A DNA stretch of 64,000 bases from Magnetospirillum sp. XM-1 (GTDB lineage Bacteria > Pseudomonadota > Alphaproteobacteria > Rhodospirillales > Magnetospirillaceae): the NCBI RefSeq assembly GCF_001511835.1, contig NZ_LN997848.1, positions 434,001 through 498,000 on the forward strand, in the 5' to 3' direction. Of the stretch, positions 35,064 to 41,859 are shown piece after piece. The notes under the pieces were generated by a model. The model was not told where the DNA came from and did no database searches. It saw nothing but the letters and a program-made list of their open reading frames with translations. The position numbers and the translations under genes are program-made. Positions within the stretch are counted from its first letter, which is position 1; each line of letters starts with the position of its first letter.

Positions 35064-35899
35064 CGACATCCGCCGAGACGGCTCTGCCGCAGGTTCTGCT
35101 GGCCCATCACCTGAAAACCCTCAAGCTGCCGACCTTTCTGCGCGAATACGACAAGCTGGCCCAGCTCTGCGCCGCCGAGGGCGTCGACCATCCCCGCTAT
35201 CTGCTGCGGCTGGCTGAACTGGAGCTGATCGAGCGGGAACGACGGACGGTCGAGCGCCGCATCCGAGAGGCCCGGTTCCCAGCGGTCAAATCGCTCGACA
35301 GCTTCGACTTCACCGCCATCCCGTCGCTCAACAAGATGCTGGTGCTCGATCTGGCGCGTTGCGACTACATCACCCGGCGCGAAAACGTCATCGCGCTGGG
35401 CAATTCCGGCACCGGCAAGACGCACACGGCCCTAGCCCTTGGGCTGGCGGCCTGCCAACACGGCTTCTCGGTCGGCTTCACCACTGCGGCCGGACTGGTC
35501 AGCCAGATGATGGAGGCCCGCGATGAGAAGCGTCTGCTCAAGCTCCAGAGCCAGATCCAAGCATACAAGCTGCTCATCATTGATGAACTGGGCTACGTGC
35601 CACTGTCGCCCACCGGCGCCGAACTGCTGTTCGAGGCGTTCAGCCAACGCTACGAACGCGGCTCCACCATCGTCACCTCGAACCTGCCATTCGACGAGTG
35701 GACTTCGGTGTTTGGCTCGGAACGTCTGACCGGCGCACTGCTCGACCGTCTCACCCATCACGTCCACATTCTGGAGATGAACGGCGAGAGCTACCGTCTT
35801 GCGCATTCCAAGGCACGGCGACGGAAGGCCGCTTCGCCCGGATCAACCACACCACCGGACATCATCAATCCAGACACCGGCGAGATCATCACCCCCTGA
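35060..35899 (+). CDS. istB: IS21 helper ATPase IstB
   Basis: 279 aa. Overlaps the istA stop by 4 nt. DnaA/DnaC-like AAA+ protein: Walker A GNSGTGKTH, Walker B LLIIDELGYVP and sensor motif IVTSNLPFDEW. It selects targets and stimulates IstA. Confidence 0.95.
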   Translation: MTTSAETALPQVLLAHHLKTLKLPTFLREYDKLAQLCAAEGVDHPRYLLRLAELELIERERRTVERRIREARFPAVKSLDSFDFTAIPSLNKMLVLDLARCDYITRRENVIALGNSGTGKTHTALALGLAACQHGFSVGFTTAAGLVSQMMEARDEKRLLKLQSQIQAYKLLIIDELGYVPLSPTGAELLFEAFSQRYERGSTIVTSNLPFDEWTSVFGSERLTGALLDRLTHHVHILEMNGESYRLAHSKARRRKAASPGSTTPPDIINPDTGEIITP

Positions 35900-36420
35900 C
35901 CACCACGCGAAATCAGCGGCCGAAAATGCGAAGGGGGGCCGATCGGCCCCCCTTCGCATTTCCCCCATCCCAACCACCGGGTGGCTCCCTTTTGCTCCGG
36001 CGTGGTGGCTCCCTTTCTCTCCGGCGTTGACATGATTGGCTATTATGGATTAGCCCCCACGGCGGTGGTCCCGACCGCCATGCCCAGGTCGATCAAGACC
36101 GGGCAACCACCGAACCCGGTACCCTGTCTACTCTTGGGGCAACTGGCGACCGATCTGGAATGGGCCGGTCAGGGCATCGGCACCGGGCTTCTGGCCCACG
36201 CCCTGACCCGCTGTGTTCAGGGGGCACGGCTGATCGGTGGTCGTGCATTGATAGTGAATGCCATTGACCCCGATGCAGCATCGTTCTGGCGGCGACGAGG
36301 ATTCCTTCCTTCGAAGGACGATCAGTTGGTGCTATTCCGGTCTATCGCTGATATCGCGGCATCACTGGCGGCAGTGGGGATTAAGGTCGAATAGACCTCC
36401 TCACGATCCACGAACGGGTC

Positions 36421-36452
36421 GAGCATCGCATTAAAAATGCGAGGGTCGCGTA
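36421..36452 (+). repeat. Second, weaker tRNA-like fragment
   Basis: GAGCATCGCATT...AATGCGAGGGTCG resembles the D-stem/anticodon arm of the tRNA-Thr (GAGCAGCGCATT...AATGCGAAGGTCG) with AAA in place of the anticodon CGT. It sits between tacT and the right att copy and may be an old att remnant. Confidence 0.35.
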
Positions 36453-36462
36453 GCCGAATTTG

Positions 36463-36480
36463 ACTCACACAGTACTCACA
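36463..36480 (+). repeat. Two ACTCACA heptamers at the right end of E1
   Basis: Exact copies at 36463 and 36474, 11 bp apart, 60 bp inside the right att copy. They match the five copies at the left end. Confidence 0.65.
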
Positions 36481-36539
36481 TGGTTGATTCGTCTAAAATA
36501 TAATGCTTTATAATCAATTTATTGTAAGACATGCCCGTT

Positions 36540-36605
36540 CATTCGTAATGCGCGGGCCGGGGGTTCGAGTCCTCTCGCCGGCACCATTTTTCCCAATAAA
36601 ATCAA
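36540..36605 (+). repeat. Internal att copy between E1 and E2 (tRNA-Thr 3' end)
   Basis: Bases from the anticodon loop to CCA (36586) and about 20 bp beyond match 2735-2801. The 5' half of a tRNA is absent, so it is not a gene. Differences in the anticodon and T arms show that it comes from a different host allele or has drifted. Confidence 0.85.
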
Positions 36606-36713
36606 TGATGCAGGGTCGCTGAAAAGCGGCCTTTTGCATTTCACACTCTTTTCACATAAGCTCAGAGCGAGTGAGAATGGAATTGCTACAATTAATAGTT
36701 GTTTTGGTGCGAA

Positions 36714-38030
36714 ATGCCCCGAGAAAAAAAGACAGAATATTTCTACTATGATGACAAGGCGATAGCGCTCTACCAGCGGCCAAACAGCACCTTGTGGCAG
36801 ACGCGGATCGTCAAAGAAGACGGCAAGGCATTTGTCCGCAGCACAGGCGAGCGCAATTTTGACAAGGCTTTGGCTTGGGCACGCAAGGAGAAGATGCGGG
36901 CCGAGGTGCTGACGGAGCAAGGGCTTGATCCCAACACCAAGTCCTTCAAATCGGTGGCCGAGCTTTGGCTTGCTGCGATTGGCCGCGATCCGTCCAACAA
37001 GCCTCGCAAGATCAGCGACTACACGAAGATCGTGAAGCGCTACCACATCCCATATTTCGGCAAGCACAAGATCACGCAGATCACGCAAAAGACCTTGGGC
37101 GAATACGAGATTTGGCGAACGGCGTTTTGGCAGACTGGTCCTGGTGCTGAGCAGCGCGAAGAGACAATCCGCAAGCGCGACGGCACATCATACACGCGGG
37201 AAAAGACGGTCACGAGCAAGGGCAAGGGCGACGCGGAAGACACCGTGCTGAGGCAAATCTTCAAATTTGCCGTCGCCAACGACTACCTTGATGGTTCGCG
37301 AATGCCGATCATCGGGCAAAAGACGACACGGGGCGATAATGGCGCTGTGAACCGACGCCCAGCGTTCACGAAGGAGCAGGCCAAGGCCATCTTGGATTAC
37401 TGCAACAGCTTCCCCGACGATCCTTCGGAAAAGCTGACCAACGAGCGGATGGTGTTCAGCGCGTTCATTCACCTCGTTCTCGGCACGGGGCTTCGGCCAG
37501 GGAAAGAGCATCAACCGATCAAGTGGAAGCACTTTTCCGTCAAGGTCGTTGAGGGCGTGGAACACGCCTATTTGACCATCGTGAAAAATACGAAAACGGG
37601 ATCGAGGCCAGTGCGCTGCGACAGCTTTGTTTGGCCGATGCTGTCGGGCTTTCGCTATGTCAGCAAGTTCAATGGCGAAGAGGATTTCGTCTTGGCCAAT
37701 CAGGAAACGGGCGAGGCGGTTGCGTCGTTCAAGCGGCAGTTCAACACCATGTTGAAGGCGCTGGACATGGAAACTGACGTGCATGGCGACCACTTCACGC
37801 CGTACAGCTTGCGCCATACCTATGCCACGCTAAAGCTGAACGAGGGCGTTCCAGAGCGGTTGGTCGGTATCAACATGGGCACCAGCCCCGACATGATCCA
37901 CCTTTATTACGGGCACGACACGTCGGTAAGCAGGGCCAACGAATTCAACACAGACATTGACTGGCTGACGCTGGATGGGGAGAAGTTGAAGAAGGTCAAG
38001 CGACAGCGCGATCCGAAAAAGAAGCCCTGA
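36714..38030 (+). CDS. Phage-type tyrosine recombinase (E2 integrase)
   Basis: 438 aa from the ATG at 36714. It is a paralogue of the E1 integrase: same layout, Arg in GTGLRPGKEHQ, R-H-T in YSLRHTYATL, and N-M-G-T-S before the Tyr in HLYYGHD. The N-terminus is diverged, in line with different arm repeats. It presumably moves E2, and may also act on the shared core sites and so mobilise E1 and E2 together. Confidence 0.93.
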   Translation: MPREKKTEYFYYDDKAIALYQRPNSTLWQTRIVKEDGKAFVRSTGERNFDKALAWARKEKMRAEVLTEQGLDPNTKSFKSVAELWLAAIGRDPSNKPRKISDYTKIVKRYHIPYFGKHKITQITQKTLGEYEIWRTAFWQTGPGAEQREETIRKRDGTSYTREKTVTSKGKGDAEDTVLRQIFKFAVANDYLDGSRMPIIGQKTTRGDNGAVNRRPAFTKEQAKAILDYCNSFPDDPSEKLTNERMVFSAFIHLVLGTGLRPGKEHQPIKWKHFSVKVVEGVEHAYLTIVKNTKTGSRPVRCDSFVWPMLSGFRYVSKFNGEEDFVLANQETGEAVASFKRQFNTMLKALDMETDVHGDHFTPYSLRHTYATLKLNEGVPERLVGINMGTSPDMIHLYYGHDTSVSRANEFNTDIDWLTLDGEKLKKVKRQRDPKKKP

Positions 38031-38032
38031 CC

Positions 38033-38049
38033 TGTCGTGTTACACGACG
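38033..38049. repeat. E2 palindrome, TGTCGTG type (copy 1, one mismatch)
   Basis: TGTCGTGTTACACGACG two bases after the integrase stop; the last base breaks the outermost pair. Confidence 0.8.
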
Positions 38050-38125
38050 GGCGCACCTTCAGCGCAGTATGTTAAGCTGATCGGCAGCAAGGATGGGATG
38101 GGCAGGATACCATCGGAGCGCATAA

Positions 38126-38335
38126 TTGACGAAGGTCCGCTTTATCGTTCTGGCACTGTCGGTGATGTTCGCCACAAGTTGGCTATTCGACGAGTATCTG
38201 GAGCCGCGCTTCAAAGCGCTCTACATGCTGATCCCACTCATTGCCTTGTTTGTTTTTCATCACGCCCTATTCCCGCATAAGTCAAAGAAAGGGAAAGGCG
38301 ATGACGCAAGCGAACAGGAAGGCAAGAAGCAGTGA
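38126..38335 (+). CDS. Small membrane protein, 69 aa
   Basis: TTG start with GGAG 9 nt upstream. One or two membrane helices (FIVLALSVMFATSWLF and ALYMLIPLIALFVFHHALF) and a charged C-terminal tail (HKSKKGKGDDASEQEGKKQ). No family recognised; inner-membrane location likely. Confidence 0.5.
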   Translation: MTKVRFIVLALSVMFATSWLFDEYLEPRFKALYMLIPLIALFVFHHALFPHKSKKGKGDDASEQEGKKQ

Positions 38336-38394
38336 GTTGTCGCGCGACTTAATATCTCACAGACGAACGCACCTCCAATCAAAAAATATATTGG

Positions 38395-38859
38395 CTATTG
38401 TTTAATTTGCGCGGCAGCGCGAAATTCATTTAACTTGTCGGCAGCACGAGGGTGCTTCTGCGCAATCGCACATAGATACTCAGACATATCCCCGGGATTA
38501 TGCGGCTTTGGGATGGCTCCTGTAGCACCAGCAGCAAGCGTAGCTCGTAAAATTGCCTCATCGCGGGACGCTGTGAATACGACCAGCGGAATTTTGGCAA
38601 CTTGCGGCTTGCTGGTGCAGCGGATTGCGCCAATCACTGCTAGGCCGTCTAGGGGCTCCATAGACAAATCGCAAATTATCAAATCAGGGGTTAAGTCGCC
38701 GAAGGCAATTCTCAACCCTTCTAGGCCATCTGCGGCCTCTAAAACCCGAGCCGCGCCCATTGCTGAGAGCAACTTACTGAGTATTGTTCGCGTGGTTACA
38801 TCATCATCGATAACAAGGGCGCACACATAGTTCTCATCAAACTTTTTAATTTTGTCCAT
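38395..38859 (-). CDS. Response regulator receiver protein
   Basis: 154 aa from the ATG at 38859. An in-frame extension to 38943 adds a hydrophobic stretch and is less likely. Receiver: LVIDDDVTTRTIL, phospho-Asp in LIICDLSMEPLDGL, Thr in VVFTASRD and Lys in AIPKPHNPG. The C-terminus is a short basic helix without an output domain. Confidence 0.85.
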   Translation of the reverse strand: MDKIKKFDENYVCALVIDDDVTTRTILSKLLSAMGAARVLEAADGLEGLRIAFGDLTPDLIICDLSMEPLDGLAVIGAIRCTSKPQVAKIPLVVFTASRDEAILRATLAAGATGAIPKPHNPGDMSEYLCAIAQKHPRAADKLNEFRAAAQIKQ

Positions 38860-39037
38860 TGTAGCATTCCATAATATGGTTCGCAGAACGCCACTCCCCA
38901 TCAATAAATATAGAGCTATATAAAGGCCCAGCATCACTCCCAAATGGGATTGGAGCGCGAAAATTTTTGATAAATTTTTGGCCTCATCGGCTATGCCTTA
39001 CGGTGAGTTCGACAACACCCGACAGACCCCGAGTGAG

Positions 39038-39054
39038 TGTCGTGTTACACGACA
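39038..39054. repeat. E2 palindrome, TGTCGTG type (copy 2)
   Basis: TGTCGTGTTACACGACA, perfect, intergenic. Confidence 0.85.
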
Positions 39055-39160
39055 GGCGCACCTTATATATAGGCCGCCATATATAGGCCGCCGCCGCTTT
39101 GGCCCTTTGCGCGTCGTACACTCCGCCAATTTTAGCGCCCAGCAGTACGGCACTCATGGA

Positions 39161-39187
39161 AACAGCCCCGCTTGTACGGGGCTGTTT
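39161..39187. terminator. Hairpin, possibly a two-way terminator
   Basis: AACAGCCCCG and CGGGGCTGTT flank CTTGTA. T runs are short (three) on both sides, so termination would be weak. It ends the frameshifted gene at 39193. Confidence 0.5.
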
Positions 39188-39192
39188 GGCGT

Positions 39193-39395
39193 TTAAGCGA
39201 GCTTCTTGCCGAAGCGTCCCTTCATCGCGGCCAATTGCTTGTCCAGTTCGCCAGCGACCACCGCGTCGCGCACCAGTGTCAGCGTGGGCACCAGTTCCGC
39301 CACGTCGCCGATCTCAATGGCCGTCTTCTTCGGCTTGCCGCAACAGCGCGTCGGGTCTTTTCGCTCAGCTTCAGCTTGTCCAATGCACTCATCAT
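39193..39395 (-). pseudogene. Frameshifted small gene related to the 145-aa gene of E1
   Basis: A perfect GGAGG precedes ATG-ATG (39395, 39392) and the frame begins MSALDKLKLSEK, then fails. One base over, at the A run (GAAAAG near 39357), the sequence continues as DPTRCCGKPKKTAIEIGDVA and ends VVAGELDKQLAAMKGRFGKK. Adding one A would restore a protein of about 67 aa. The AVxAGELD tail matches the gene at 15392. So it is a recent pseudogene, or less likely a slippage-dependent gene. Confidence 0.65.
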
Positions 39396-39468
39396 CACAT
39401 CCTCCAATAGGAACACATGACGAACATGCTATGGCCTGATGGCCGAACAGGACAACCGAAAGGCAGGT

Positions 39469-39483
39469 GTAGGTTTAACCTAC
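39469..39483. repeat. E2 palindrome, GTAGGT type (copy 1)
   Basis: GTAGGT-TTA-ACCTAC, perfect. Confidence 0.75.
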
Positions 39484-39492
39484 GGAAGGCCG

Positions 39493-39509
39493 TGTCGTGT
39501 TACACGACA
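39493..39509. repeat. E2 palindrome, TGTCGTG type (copy 3)
   Basis: TGTCGTGTTACACGACA, perfect, 9 bp after the GTAGGT palindrome. Confidence 0.85.
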
Positions 39510-39524
39510 GAGGGACGTGCATAA

Positions 39525-39545
39525 CTTGTCGGGTTTCCCGACAAG
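39525..39545. repeat. E2 palindrome, TTGTCGGG type (copy 1)
   Basis: Arms CTTGTCGGG and CCCGACAAG flank TTT; perfect 9-bp stem. Confidence 0.85.
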
Positions 39546-39576
39546 AGGCTCATGTGGGATAAACCGACTGATGCGG

Positions 39577-39593
39577 TGTCGTGTAACACGACA
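39577..39593. repeat. E2 palindrome, TGTCGTG type (copy 4, inverted loop)
   Basis: TGTCGTGTAACACGACA, perfect. Confidence 0.85.
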
Positions 39594-39630
39594 GCCAGAT
39601 GAACATACATGCTGTATGTTGAGACTGCTC

Positions 39631-39655
39631 AACTTGTCGGGAAACCCGACAAGTT
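39631..39655. repeat. E2 palindrome, TTGTCGGG type (copy 2)
   Basis: Arms AACTTGTCGGG and CCCGACAAGTT flank AAA; perfect 11-bp stem, in the opposite loop orientation to copy 1. Confidence 0.85.
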
Positions 39656-39704
39656 CACGCCGCGCTGGCTGACTGCCGCAAATTCAACATGCTATGCTGC
39701 CGAA

Positions 39705-40004
39705 ATGGAAACCAGCACGGCCACCATCAGCGTCCTACAGGTCACTCCCATCAATGCTGGCCGCGTGCTGGCGTTGGCCGACGTGGAGTTGATCCTCGAC
39801 GGCGTGTCTCTGGTCATCCATGGCGTTCAGGTTCGCGCCGATGCCAGCAAGACTGAAATTACCCTTCCCAATTACCGAGCGCCAGACGGTTCATGGCGAA
39901 CCGCTGTCACATTGCCCGACGAGGTGCGTGGGCCAATGGGCGATGCTGTGATTGCGGCGGCCATGGAAGCTGACTTGCTGGTGGAGAAGGCGGCTGTCGT
40001 GTAA
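39705..40004 (+). CDS. SpoVG-like protein (E2 copy)
   Basis: 99 aa from the ATG at 39705 (METSTATISVLQ). It aligns end to end with the E1 copy at 29211: LALADVELILDGVSLVIHG, then EITLPNYRAPDGSWRTAVTL. The stop codon TAA (40002-40004) is the loop of a TGTCGTG palindrome, so the palindrome sets the protein end. Probably a nucleic-acid-binding regulator. Confidence 0.75.
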   Translation: METSTATISVLQVTPINAGRVLALADVELILDGVSLVIHGVQVRADASKTEITLPNYRAPDGSWRTAVTLPDEVRGPMGDAVIAAAMEADLLVEKAAVV

Positions 40005-40011
40005 CACGACA
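39995..40011. repeat. E2 palindrome, TGTCGTG type (copy 5)
   Basis: TGTCGTGTAACACGACA over the last codons and stop of the SpoVG-like gene. Confidence 0.85.
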
Positions 40012-40022
40012 AGCTGTCTGGC

Positions 40023-40319
40023 TCACTTTATGCGGAAATTGCGCAGATTGGCCGTGCAGAACTTGCCGTGACGTCCGAGTGCAGAATAGTCGCGCATCAC
40101 CCGTTCGCAATCGGGGCAGCAGACAAGCTTGACTGACTGTTTGGGCTTGGGATTTTCAACGAAGGACACATTTTGCGGATGGCCATGATCGTGGATTTCG
40201 CGGAGCGTCATGAAAATAGACGCTACGGCCGCCTGTCCCTGAATTTCAGATCGACCGTTACCGCGTGCCCAAGCTTGAGCAATTTGTTTGGCGAGTTCGG
40301 CCAGATCATCGTCACGCAC
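40023..40319 (-). CDS. Hypothetical protein with C-terminal zinc finger, 98 aa
   Basis: GTG start at 40319. The C-terminus VCCPDCERVMRDYSALGRHG followed by KFC has Cys and His spaced like a C2H2-type or Ros-like finger. The N-terminal half is helical. May bind DNA. No family recognised. Confidence 0.5.
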   Translation of the reverse strand: MRDDDLAELAKQIAQAWARGNGRSEIQGQAAVASIFMTLREIHDHGHPQNVSFVENPKPKQSVKLVCCPDCERVMRDYSALGRHGKFCTANLRNFRIK

Positions 40320-40346
40320 AGCGTGGCCGAGCGAAAAGGCGACGGC

Positions 40347-40544
40347 CTATGCCTCAAGATCGGTAACAGGCACATCAATTGGGCCTGCGAATTTCCTCGC
40401 GAAATAGACGCTGCCCACAGCGGCCACGGCCAGGACGGATAAAACACCCCATCCGACGGTCGCACCAATTCCAACGGCCACTGTCTTTCCGACCATCGGC
40501 GCCATTGCTGCCGCCTTGGTTCCCGCCACGTTGCTTGCCAGCAT
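40347..40544 (-). CDS. Small membrane protein, 65 aa
   Basis: GAGAGG before the ATG at 40544. Ala/Gly/Val-rich with one or two membrane segments (VGKTVAVGIGATVGWGVLSV, then AVAAVGSVYFARKF) and an acidic tail. Its size and Gly/Ala-rich helix recall small magnetosome membrane proteins, but it has no Leu-Gly repeat and I cannot assign it. Confidence 0.5.
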   Translation of the reverse strand: MLASNVAGTKAAAMAPMVGKTVAVGIGATVGWGVLSVLAVAAVGSVYFARKFAGPIDVPVTDLEA

Positions 40545-40705
40545 TCCCGCCTCTCAAATACCCATACATTATGCGTGGTTTTGTCACATCTTCTTACACG
40601 AACAGGGGGGGTAATCAAAGAACAATTATTGCGAATGAACCGCAATATAATTTCGTTTAGCTCTAAAACATCAGATTTGACCGCATTTACTCATCGCCAG
40701 CTACA

Positions 40706-40790
40706 GCACTTCAACCGCAGCTTCCATCATCTGGTCTTTGCCCTTCAAGTTGCGATCTCACCGACGCGCATTCCAGCTTAGAAGCTGGAC
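40706..40790 (-). pseudogene. Remnant of a second small recombinase gene
   Basis: Two pieces of the 188-aa recombinase are joined by a deletion: AGMRVGEIA (matches AGMRVGEIAH of 41860-42426) and DQMMEAAVEVL (matches DQMMTAAVEDL at its end). The DNA also matches (AACCGCAG...CATCATCTGGTC). A stop interrupts the first piece. It shows that the small recombinase was once present twice in E2. Confidence 0.75.
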
Positions 40791-40916
40791 ATCACGGCGA
40801 TGCGCTTGCGTCTATGCCTTGGTGTGGAAAAGACAGCAAAAATCTTTTAGAGTTTGCGCGAATCAATGACCACAGAGCGGGCATTTTTGGCTCCCGCAAT
40901 TTTTCGAGGGCGGCAG

Positions 40917-41303
40917 ATGAACAAGGTAAAGACTGCGGTGATTGTTGACGACAATCCGCCCACACGCACTTTGATTTTCGAGGTCCTTAAAGGTATCGGC
41001 ATCAAGGATATCGTCCAGGCAATCAATGGCGAAGATGCGATTGCCAAGATCCGTGAAACGTCTCCGCACTTAGTCATTATGGACTGGAAGATGGACGTGA
41101 TGGACGGGCTTGAATGCACTCAACGCATTCGCTCAGGGATTGATGGCATTGATCAAAAAATTCCAATCGTCCTACTGACTGGGATGGTGGGCACAGATGC
41201 TGAAAAAAGGGCATACGGGGCAGGAGTGGACTTGTTCCTAGAAAAGCCTTTTTCGATCAAAAAACTTCATTCTGGAATAGTCAAAATTCTTGGGCCAGCT
41301 TGA
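40917..41303 (+). CDS. Single-domain response regulator (CheY-like)
   Basis: 128 aa from the ATG at 40917 with GAGGG upstream. Acidic pair in VIVDDNPPTRT, phospho-Asp in VIMDWKMDVMDGL, Thr in VLLTGMVG and Lys in FLEKPFSIK. It is 55 bp before a hemerythrin gene on the same strand, so they are likely co-transcribed: an O2-binding protein together with a receiver. Confidence 0.9.
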   Translation: MNKVKTAVIVDDNPPTRTLIFEVLKGIGIKDIVQAINGEDAIAKIRETSPHLVIMDWKMDVMDGLECTQRIRSGIDGIDQKIPIVLLTGMVGTDAEKRAYGAGVDLFLEKPFSIKKLHSGIVKILGPA

Positions 41304-41358
41304 CCGAAAACAGGTTGCATGAATTTCTATTTGTTTTCTGATCTTCAAGGTGGCGCAT

Positions 41359-41847
41359 ATGACTGAAGGCACTGAAAAGGAAACTACACCCAATGGGTGG
41401 TCCCCAGACCTGTCTGTTGGAGTGGACATCATTGACGAGGACCACCAAGCCTTCTTTAGACTGGCCGAACTGCTCCGCGATGTTATTGAAGGTCCAGAGG
41501 AAGGGAATGATTACCTGATCGAAACGGCGATTAACGTACTTGAAGAATACGTAGAAGGCCATTTCCTACGTGAAGAGATGGCAATGGCCGCCGTGAACTA
41601 CCCCTTTTTGGGCGAACATCTTGCTGCGCATGAAGCTTTTGCCGCGAAAGCACATCAAATCGCACAAGATTACAGAGGTGGAAATAAGGATATTGCAGGA
41701 ACAATAAGCGGCCTCGTCGAGCGATGGATCGTGGGGCATATTCAAACAATTGACAAGCAATACTGCGGGTATCTGACAAACGAAAATGTAGATAGTCGGC
41801 CCTTAATTTATCTGTCTGATGAAGATGGCAATGAACTTGAAGTGTAG
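41359..41847 (+). CDS. Bacteriohemerythrin
   Basis: 162 aa from the ATG at 41359. Ligands: H29 (IDEDH), HFLREE, HLAAH and H-x4-D (GHIQTID). A C-terminal tail of about 25 residues (DSRPLIYLSDEDGNELEV) is extra and acidic, perhaps for contact with the upstream receiver. It should bind O2. Confidence 0.93.
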   Translation: MTEGTEKETTPNGWSPDLSVGVDIIDEDHQAFFRLAELLRDVIEGPEEGNDYLIETAINVLEEYVEGHFLREEMAMAAVNYPFLGEHLAAHEAFAAKAHQIAQDYRGGNKDIAGTISGLVERWIVGHIQTIDKQYCGYLTNENVDSRPLIYLSDEDGNELEV

Positions 41848-41859
41848 CTTTTCTACATG

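Larger units (their letters stand above)
33452..36032 (+). mobile_element. IS21-family insertion sequence
   Basis: 2581 bp. The ends TGTGCGCGCCGGAGAG (left) and the complement of CTCTCCGGCGTTGACA (right) are imperfect inverted repeats beginning TGT. TGATTG is duplicated at 33446-33451 and 36033-36038. It carries istA and istB with an ATGA overlap. Further CTCCGGCG-type subrepeats lie inside the right end (near 35994 and 36019), as is typical for IS21. The element looks complete. Confidence 0.95.
33289..36394 (+). pseudogene. tacT: TacT-like GNAT toxin gene split by IS21
   Basis: The 5' part (33289-33451) encodes LSAPEPLNAGRDVSQFSCGK, the canonical start of TacT toxins. The 3' part resumes after the insertion with GYYGLAPTAVV and runs to 36394 (WAGQGIGTGLLAHAL, then FWRRRGFLPS), the acetyl-CoA binding and tail segments. 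Joining the parts across the 6-bp duplication restores one frame (AGRVIGYYGLAP). A functional acetyltransferase cannot be made from either part. Confidence 0.92.
2735..36605. mobile_element. Integrative element E1 in tRNA-Thr (about 34 kb)
   Basis: The left end lies in the tRNA-Thr 3' half (2735-2801) and the right end is a diverged copy at 36540-36605. A tyrosine integrase starts 210 bp inside the left end, and ACTCACA repeats lie inside both ends (five left, two right). Codon and base use between the ends is patchy and often AT-richer than the core. The cargo covers restriction, DNA methylation, SOS mutagenesis, signalling and small proteins of unknown role. No phage structural genes and no conjugation genes were seen, so it is an integrative or mobilisable island rather than a prophage or self-transmissible ICE. 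Confidence 0.85.
38944..39192. other. Non-coding region upstream of the receiver gene
   Basis: Contains one TGTCGTG palindrome (39038), a short tandem direct repeat ATATATAGGCCGCC at about 39064 and 39079, and a hairpin at 39161-39187. No gene seen. Confidence 0.4.
39396..39704. other. Palindrome cluster, non-coding
   Basis: About 310 bp with five palindromes of three types (39469, 39493, 39525, 39577, 39631) plus a small ACATAC-ATGCT-GTATGT inverted repeat near 39604. Short frames here are made of palindrome sequence and are not credible genes. Confidence 0.6.

Noticed and set aside
36540..36586. A second tRNA-Thr gene
   Set aside because: Only the 3' half is present; no acceptor or D arm lies upstream.
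2735..36605. E1 as a prophage
   Set aside because: No terminase, portal, capsid, tail or lysis gene seen; DUF5131, Dam and integrase alone do not make a phage.
40347..40544. Small membrane protein as a magnetosome Mms-type protein
   Set aside because: Only general Gly/Ala-rich helix character; no Leu-Gly repeat and no magnetosome neighbours.
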